Shown: piece after piece, positions 58,263 to 64,000 of the stretch
Layout: the number at the start of each line of letters is the position of its first letter
Position numbering within the stretch: position 1 is the stretch's first letter
Assembly: GCA_022829145.1 (NCBI GenBank)
Contig: CM040742.1
Span: 49,715,682 to 49,779,681 of the forward strand
Source: Albula goreensis
Taxonomy: Eukaryota; Chordata; Actinopteri; Albuliformes; Albulidae
Reading direction: 5' to 3'
Length of the DNA: 64,000 nucleotides
Translations under genes and position numbers: made by a program
Notes under the pieces: generated by a model
The model's input: the letters and a program-made list of their open reading frames with translations, nothing else
What the model was told of the DNA's origin: nothing
The model's database searches: none

Positions 58263-59565
58263 GAAAAGGATTCAGTCCTGTCAGAAGGAACCAGGAACCT
58301 AAATAGTCTAATGCAGAGTGAGTGAATGAATGAATTAGTGGGTGAATGATTGTGTGTGGGTGAGAGTGTGATGTACTGGGTGAATGAATGAGAGTGTGTG
58401 TTTGTGCTCATGTCAGCGAATGAGTGCGTTTGTGTGACAGAGAGAGGAATATGTGAGAGTGTGTGAGTGAGATGTGATTAATTGATTGAATCATTGAGGG
58501 AGGGGATGGAAGAAGGTGGAAAATCCAAAAATGTTGATTTGGGAGCCTCTTGCTCTGGCTTCTGGCTGTGTTACTTGACAATGAGAAGATACATCCTGCC
58601 TTAGATCAGCTTCATGTAAAACACATTTCAGTCTTATTAATCAAATTTTAAACAAACAAAATCAGCTGGCCAGAACTTATCCCTTTTATCCTAAATGCTG
58701 TGAGACTGAATAAATTGGTCTGGCAAGTCAAAACCTTATCTTTTGGCAGAGATTAGCATCCTGTGGACCAGGATGGCTGTGATACTGCACCAGGGTCCTC
58801 ACTACTGCCTGTAGCCAAAGCCCCAGTCAATATGCCACTGCAGTGCTGATCCATCAGTAGGTTTAAATGATGTGAGTAACAAAGCCCCATCCAGTCCAGC
58901 ATGACAGCGCATGAGCCACGCTAAAACCAGGTGCTGTGTGTGCCGCACACACACCCCTTTCATCTTCAAGTGGGTCACTGACATAAAAATGCTTCCATTT
59001 ACACGGACTCTTCTATTGCCACAGACATTGTCTAACATATCTACAATCCTTTGTATGTACAGAGAAAAATTCTTTTTCTCCCATTTCTACAAGTATGTTT
59101 ACAAGTGTTTCACTACTTCTAGAATTTTTCATCTTTTCTGTCTTCTCCCTCCACTCCTCACATAAATTATTTCTTCTGCAACACCTAATTCACCCTTGTG
59201 GCCTCTTAAAATTATTTGCATTATTTGAATCTTTTTAACTTTTATCAGCACCTTTTATATGGCCTATACAGAATCTTCAGAAGTTCACAGTTTTACATCT
59301 ATTATTATTATTATTATTATTATATAATTGTATTTTTCTAAGGTATATGCTTCATACTGTTTAAACTCTTAAGCTTTTAGAAACTCTGCATGGTCATTAA
59401 ACAAACAAATATTAGTAAGAAACAAGAAAGATGCTATAAATTGTAGAAAACAAATATTCTATACATAAACAGTAACAATCTTCAGAAGAACTGCTGAAAT
59501 CAAAAGTAGATGTAACGATGTACCATTGCAACAATGTAACAACGTAATTATGTAATGATGTACCG
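58263..59565. other. No gene seen
   Basis: Contains a degenerate gtgagtgaatgaatg tract at 58316-58450 and a short (TTA)n at 59300-59322. ORFs (58802-59038, 58911-59165) show no conserved character. Confidence 0.5.
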
Positions 59566-59567
59566 TA

Positions 59568-59665
59568 ATTAGAGATGCACCGATTGCAATTTTCTTGACC
59601 GATTCCGATTTCTGATTTAACAAAAAAAAAAAGTCTGACCTGCCGAGTTACGCCAATTCCGATTT
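59568..59665. mobile_element. hAT-type element, left end only
   Basis: tagagatgcaccgattgcaa followed by cgattccgatttctgattta is typical of hAT ends in vertebrate genomes. The matching right end was not found within 3 kb, so the element is truncated or diverged. Confidence 0.45.
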
Positions 59666-61255
59666 TCTTTCTTTCTAACAGCTATAATTGACAGCATACA
59701 CAAACATTTTTGTAACTTTTCTTTCTTTAATGTAAAATAGTTGCATGCTCATTATGAAACACTACCCCTGTTCAGACGGCATTAGTTTTACTGGGGAGGT
59801 GGACTAATGGAATATTTACATGGCTTCTGTGTGATAAAACTCTCACATACGGTAAGAATAAAACGTCACAGGGAATGTGTGATATTTCCAGCTACGAACC
59901 CGGATGATTCATAAAACATGGTGAAATTGAGTTATGACTGAATTTGGACTCTGTATAATCTGTTTTATTTTGTGACTACGTGTCCAGGTTGAACTAAGCT
60001 CCGTTTGAGAGAAAATTTAGAAACTGTTGTGGAGTAGCTGCCATTCTACAGCTTTATTCACTGTCCTCTTTCCTTGCCTACTCTCAAATAAAGGGGCAGA
60101 ATCCTTTAACCAAGAAGTGTCAGTCTTGTAGGCTGCCTTCAGCAGTTTTTTTTTTATTTTTAATCGCCTGTCGATTTGACAGAAAAAATACTGACGGTTT
60201 AAAAAGCTAGGGATTGTTCCGGTCCTGATTACTTGGTCAATACAGCCATTTGCCTTTCGATATTCACAAATATAATAGTTTTATTTGTAAGACTATTTAT
60301 GAGGGTATCAAATATTATTTAATATGCTTTGTATTTAATATAATTCTTTGTGACTTAAACTGCATTTTTTTAACACTGTCACGTTAGGGGGTTCATATTT
60401 TAAAGTAGCCTATAGCTATACACTTAAAACACGTGAATATGAATAAAGTTTTCAGAGGAGTTGCGATTGATGCCACCGCCGGATAAACCTTCAAGAGCCT
60501 CTTCAAAAGCTGTCATCATTGCAGGTTTCGGAGGTTTCATAAAATGCGCAAAATACAATAATACAAAATACGGTAAGCAACAACGGTCAAACTCAGTATC
60601 AACAACGGTTTTCCAAATCACAAGAGCCTATTTAAATGAGTAATTACATGGATAGTTGTTTAAAATTACGAAGCTTTCTGTGCAGACGGGATTAAAATTA
60701 TCAGACCACCTTTAAAGTTTGTCAAAAAACAGTAGGAAATTCAGGCTGTAATTTTCTCCAGGGAGCGCATGTAAAATACAAAATTACCCCACCTACCCAT
60801 GTAAAACTAACTTCGTCGGAATAGGGTTGACTACTAAATTTTACAATTAACTTTTTCCACGCCGACGACATTTTTCAGCGTGTGTGGCTTTCGAGATAGC
60901 ACTGGCTTCTGTATGTGCCGCTGTGCGCGCAGTTGTGCTGTGAAGCATCGTATGAATTTGACCTGGACAGCATGGCTGTATTGATCAGCCGGTCACCGGT
61001 CAAACTGAAAATCCTTTAGAAAAGCAGTTTTGGTGAGTAAGATTAGTAAAATTATTCCGACAGTTAAATAGTTTCATTCAAACACATGACACGTTGTTAT
61101 TGTCCAGAAGTCAGTTTTAATAGAAAACAGATCTAGACCAGAGAGGATATCTTTACAGAGGTACACTAACGTTAAATATTTACACCACATAGCGTTAAAT
61201 ACATCTGAAGACGCAGTGCCCATTAGGTGGTAGTACTGATGCATACCTGACACCA
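59666..61255. other. No gene seen
   Basis: Unique, AT-rich. A short open frame on the - strand at 60424-60621 has a protein-like middle (MKPPKPAMMTAFEEALEGLS) but no splice or start context that would support it. Confidence 0.4.
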
Positions 61256-61261
61256 AGTGCT

Positions 61262-61655
61262 GACTCCATGTGTGTAATGTGCTGTTGGTGCGGTATTGAC
61301 TCCGTATGTGTAATGTGCTGTTGGTGCGGTACTGACTCCATATGTGTAATGTGCTGTTGGTGCGGTACTGACTCCATGTGTGTAATGTGCTGTTGGTGCG
61401 GTACTGACTCCGTATGTGTAATGTGCTGTTGGTGCGGTACTGACTCCATATGTGTAATGTGCTGTTGGTGCGGTACTGACTCCGTATGTGTAATGTGCTG
61501 TTGGTGCAGTACTGACTCCATGTGTGTAATGTGCTGTTGGTGCGGTACTGACTCCGTATGTGTAATGTGCTATTGGTGAGGTACTGACTCCGTATGTGTA
61601 ATGTGCTGTTGGTGCGGTGCTGACTCCGTATGTGTAATGTGCTGTTGGTGCGTTG
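61262..61655. repeat. About 37-bp minisatellite, 11 copies
   Basis: Units of tgtgtaatgtgctgttggtg then cggtactgactccatat/cgtat. The c/t and a/g variants alternate, suggesting an older two-unit period. Confidence 0.98.
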
Positions 61656-61963
61656 TAGGTATATTGATGCTGTCTCCCGGCCTGCAGATATTATAATATA
61701 GTGTATGCCGATGCACTGCTGTACAGAGATAATTATATTATAAATAAGGATTTCCTAGTTAATGTGTTGAACAGAAAGTTCTGCTGTGCATTGACTGCTC
61801 CTAGCAGCTTACTTCTGCTACTGCTACTACTTTCCTGCTCACTGTAGGCTACTTTCTGTAACTAGTAATATACTGTTTTAAAATATGTCTCAAGCCTTCG
61901 GCAAGAAAACTGGAACTCTGTATCAAGTTAACTCATATTGTTGAACAGCTATTCAATAGTACT

Positions 61964-62045
61964 TGAACAGGGATAGCGCACCTCAACGGGGACAGCGCAC
62001 CTGAATGGAGACAGCGCTCCTGAACGGGGACAGCGCACCTGAAGA
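61964..62045. repeat. 20-bp repeat, four copies
   Basis: gaacggggacagcgcacct units. Confidence 0.9.
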
Positions 62046-62572
62046 GCTGTAGTGGGAGACGTGGCTGCTGTAAACTGGAATAACTCAGTGCAGGAAATGC
62101 AGACTTGCCAGTAACTTGGCCCCTACTGATACGGCGTGACTTCTCCAGTTGATTTGTGCAAAGTCATCACCTATTTCGCCCAAAAACCGTAAATGGCATC
62201 GCTACATGGGCAATATGCATTTATCATTTTCTATCATTCTAAAACGAGAGGTAAATACCCGTTTCCGACGGTCTGTTACAACAACTTCTGATAGCAGGCA
62301 TCCTAACCAGTTCGTGTCTGTTGAAAGTTGCTTCCCAATTATACTAACATGCACATGCAGTTGCCTCTCCGAAATTGTATTTCAGGCTTAGAAAATGTGA
62401 TTGCAAATGCACTACATTTATTAAATTCCGAATATGGCCTGTATTTGAATCTGAGCATTGCCGATATTGAAAATATGTAGTTACACTATCAATGCCATTC
62501 GACGAATATTGAATGGTTCATACTGTGCCGGTCCATTTTTTCTTGGTAAGACTTGCGATATAACAAAAACCT

Positions 62573-62692
<120 letters not shown>

Positions 62693-63169
62693 TAGCATCA
62701 CTATAAAAACGCAACCAGTATTTGCTGTGCATAGTATGACAATGTACATTATACTCTGGAAATGAATGTCGAAGTTTCTTTGTGCAAACGAATGTCTATT
62801 CAGATTGGTTAGATACGAAGAGAAGAGTCTAATACACCGATTAATGGACGAATACACGTTTTCAAAGTTAATTTCATCTCACTGCTCCAGATCAAGTGAC
62901 GCACTAAAACTTCGTTGCATGAATGATTCATCCAGCGAAGAACAGCCGCACGACTATTATTGTAATTGTAATTTCATGTGATATTTATTGAGTATATGAC
63001 AGGACAAAACAACTAGGATAATATGAAAATTAAGCTTTGTCAATTCATGAGTATATTAGACTAAATGCATACTAACAGGAAATACAATTTACTCTTACCT
63101 TATGTCCTGGTATGTCGTGATGCTCTCACAGTAAATGAATATATTAGAGATTAAATACTGGACACCAGT

Positions 63170-63315
63170 TCCATTGGTCTCCGCTCACCACGCGGCAGCA
63201 GTTGTAGTGTACACTGACCCGCGTGCTCACGTTACATCGGCTGAGGCGCGCAGCGGTGGAGCGGCAGAGGCATACAGTGCGCGCCGCGGCCAGGACAGGG
63301 AAGCGGGGTGGAGTT
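63170..63315 (-). promoter_or_regulatory. Short CpG-rich patch, possible promoter or first exon of the exchanger
   Basis: A sharp local rise in GC and CpG (cacgcggcagcag, acccgcgtgctcacg, gcgcgcagcg, gcgcgccgcggcc) within AT-rich sequence. The exchanger's 5' UTR is spliced, so its promoter must lie right of 47.85 kb; this is the only CpG-rich patch found there. No TATA box is evident. Speculative. Confidence 0.3.
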
Positions 63316-63564
63316 AATAGGTGAAAACACTGCACCACATTCTAATAGTAGTCATCTACATTATCTCGAATATTCTAGAGTCTCAGAAGATACCTTGATT
63401 AACTTAATTGTTTGATTCTCTCAGTTTCAGACTTCATGTACAGCTGCAACTTTCCTCTAGCCAACTTTTCCTCATTTTCACAGTGTATTTCATCATGCCA
63501 GAACCACTTGAAATGTTTGTTGGCCAAACTCATCTTCTTAAGTTAATAATATTAAATGAATTCC

Positions 63565-63800
63565 TCCTCTCACCTTAATGCTACTTTTTCCCCTAATGCT
63601 ACTCTTTCACCTAGTGCTACTCTCACCCCTAATGCTACTCTTTCATCTAGTGCTACTCTCACCCCAATGCTACTCTTTCACCATGTGCTACTCTCACCCC
63701 TAATGCTACTCTTTCACCATGTGCTACTCTCACCCCTAATGCTACTCTTTACCTAATGCTACTCTCACCTCTAATGCTACTCTTTCACCTAGTGCTATGC
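63565..63800. repeat. Pyrimidine-rich tandem repeat
   Basis: Units of aatgctactctttcacctag and tgctactctcacccct, about 18-36 bp; it decays toward 63950. Confidence 0.9.
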
Positions 63801-64000
63801 TCACCCCTAACACTACTCTTTTACCTATTACTACTTTTTCCCACTTACTGCTATTCTCTCCCCTCATGATACTCATTCCTCCCTAGTACTACTTTTTCTC
63901 CAAATGCTATGCTAGTGCTGCTCTTTCCCCCAATGCTACTCTTTTCCCCCAAGCGTGACTCCTTCTAAAGCTGTAATGCTACTGTGTCCCCTGAATTCTG

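Noticed and set aside
63135-63338. Small ORFs on both strands in the CpG-rich patch
   Set aside because: High-GC chance ORFs; better read as a possible promoter or non-coding exon.

Overview
This is a gene-containing stretch of a ray-finned fish (very probably teleost) nuclear genome. The evidence is spliced vertebrate genes with GT-AG introns, a Tc1-like transposon with paired terminal repeats, hAT elements and MITEs, two copies of a fish-type dispersed repeat, and very heavy minisatellite and microsatellite content. There are no bacterial operons, CRISPR arrays or viral genes.

Three complete protein-coding genes can be assembled exon by exon. (1) kptn (kaptin, a KICSTOR/mTORC1-pathway subunit), + strand, 12 coding exons, 3901-17009, 460 aa. 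(2) hnrnpl (four-RRM splicing regulator), - strand, 13 coding exons, 30701-19069, about 531 aa. It has one AT-AC U12-type intron and a one-base shortfall in a C-run of coding exon 8. (3) A plasma-membrane Na+/Ca2+ exchanger, best matched to slc8a2 (NCX2), - strand, 11 coding exons, 47817-35512, 907 aa. kptn and hnrnpl are convergent; hnrnpl and the exchanger lie on the same strand. Human KPTN and SLC8A2 are neighbours on 19q13 and HNRNPL is on the same arm, so the grouping looks like conserved synteny. Two further terminal-exon candidates (2515-2628 and 33884-34018, both +) have good acceptors and a stop, but I do not recognise them.

Layout: 1-1400 minisatellites, with a coding-looking patch at 893-1029; 2515-2780 candidate last exon of an unknown gene; 3.9-17.1 kb kptn, whose intron 7 holds a 1.57-kb hAT element and a larger nested element carrying a 1.63-kb Tc1 copy with one nonsense codon; 17.1-18.7 kb convergent spacer; 18.7-30.7 kb hnrnpl and its CCAAT-rich promoter; 30.7-34.3 kb mostly featureless spacer; 34.36-35.52 kb a minisatellite that begins on the exchanger's last codons; 35.5-47.9 kb the exchanger; 47.9-64 kb its upstream/5' region, with no gene recognised and many tandem arrays.

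The most unusual signal is that many minisatellites are anchored on functional gene boundaries, and each unit carries a copy of the boundary. kptn has about 20 copies of the exon 4 donor, about 18 copies of the exon 5 acceptor (the nearest units in frame with the exon), an exon 7 acceptor array that fills intron 6, and about 12 copies of the exon 8 donor in 39-bp units that keep frame. hnrnpl and the exchanger show smaller duplications at splice sites, and the exchanger's terminal codons plus stop are repeated about 24 times downstream. This suggests recurrent tandem duplication seeded at exon edges, with possible effects on splice-site choice.
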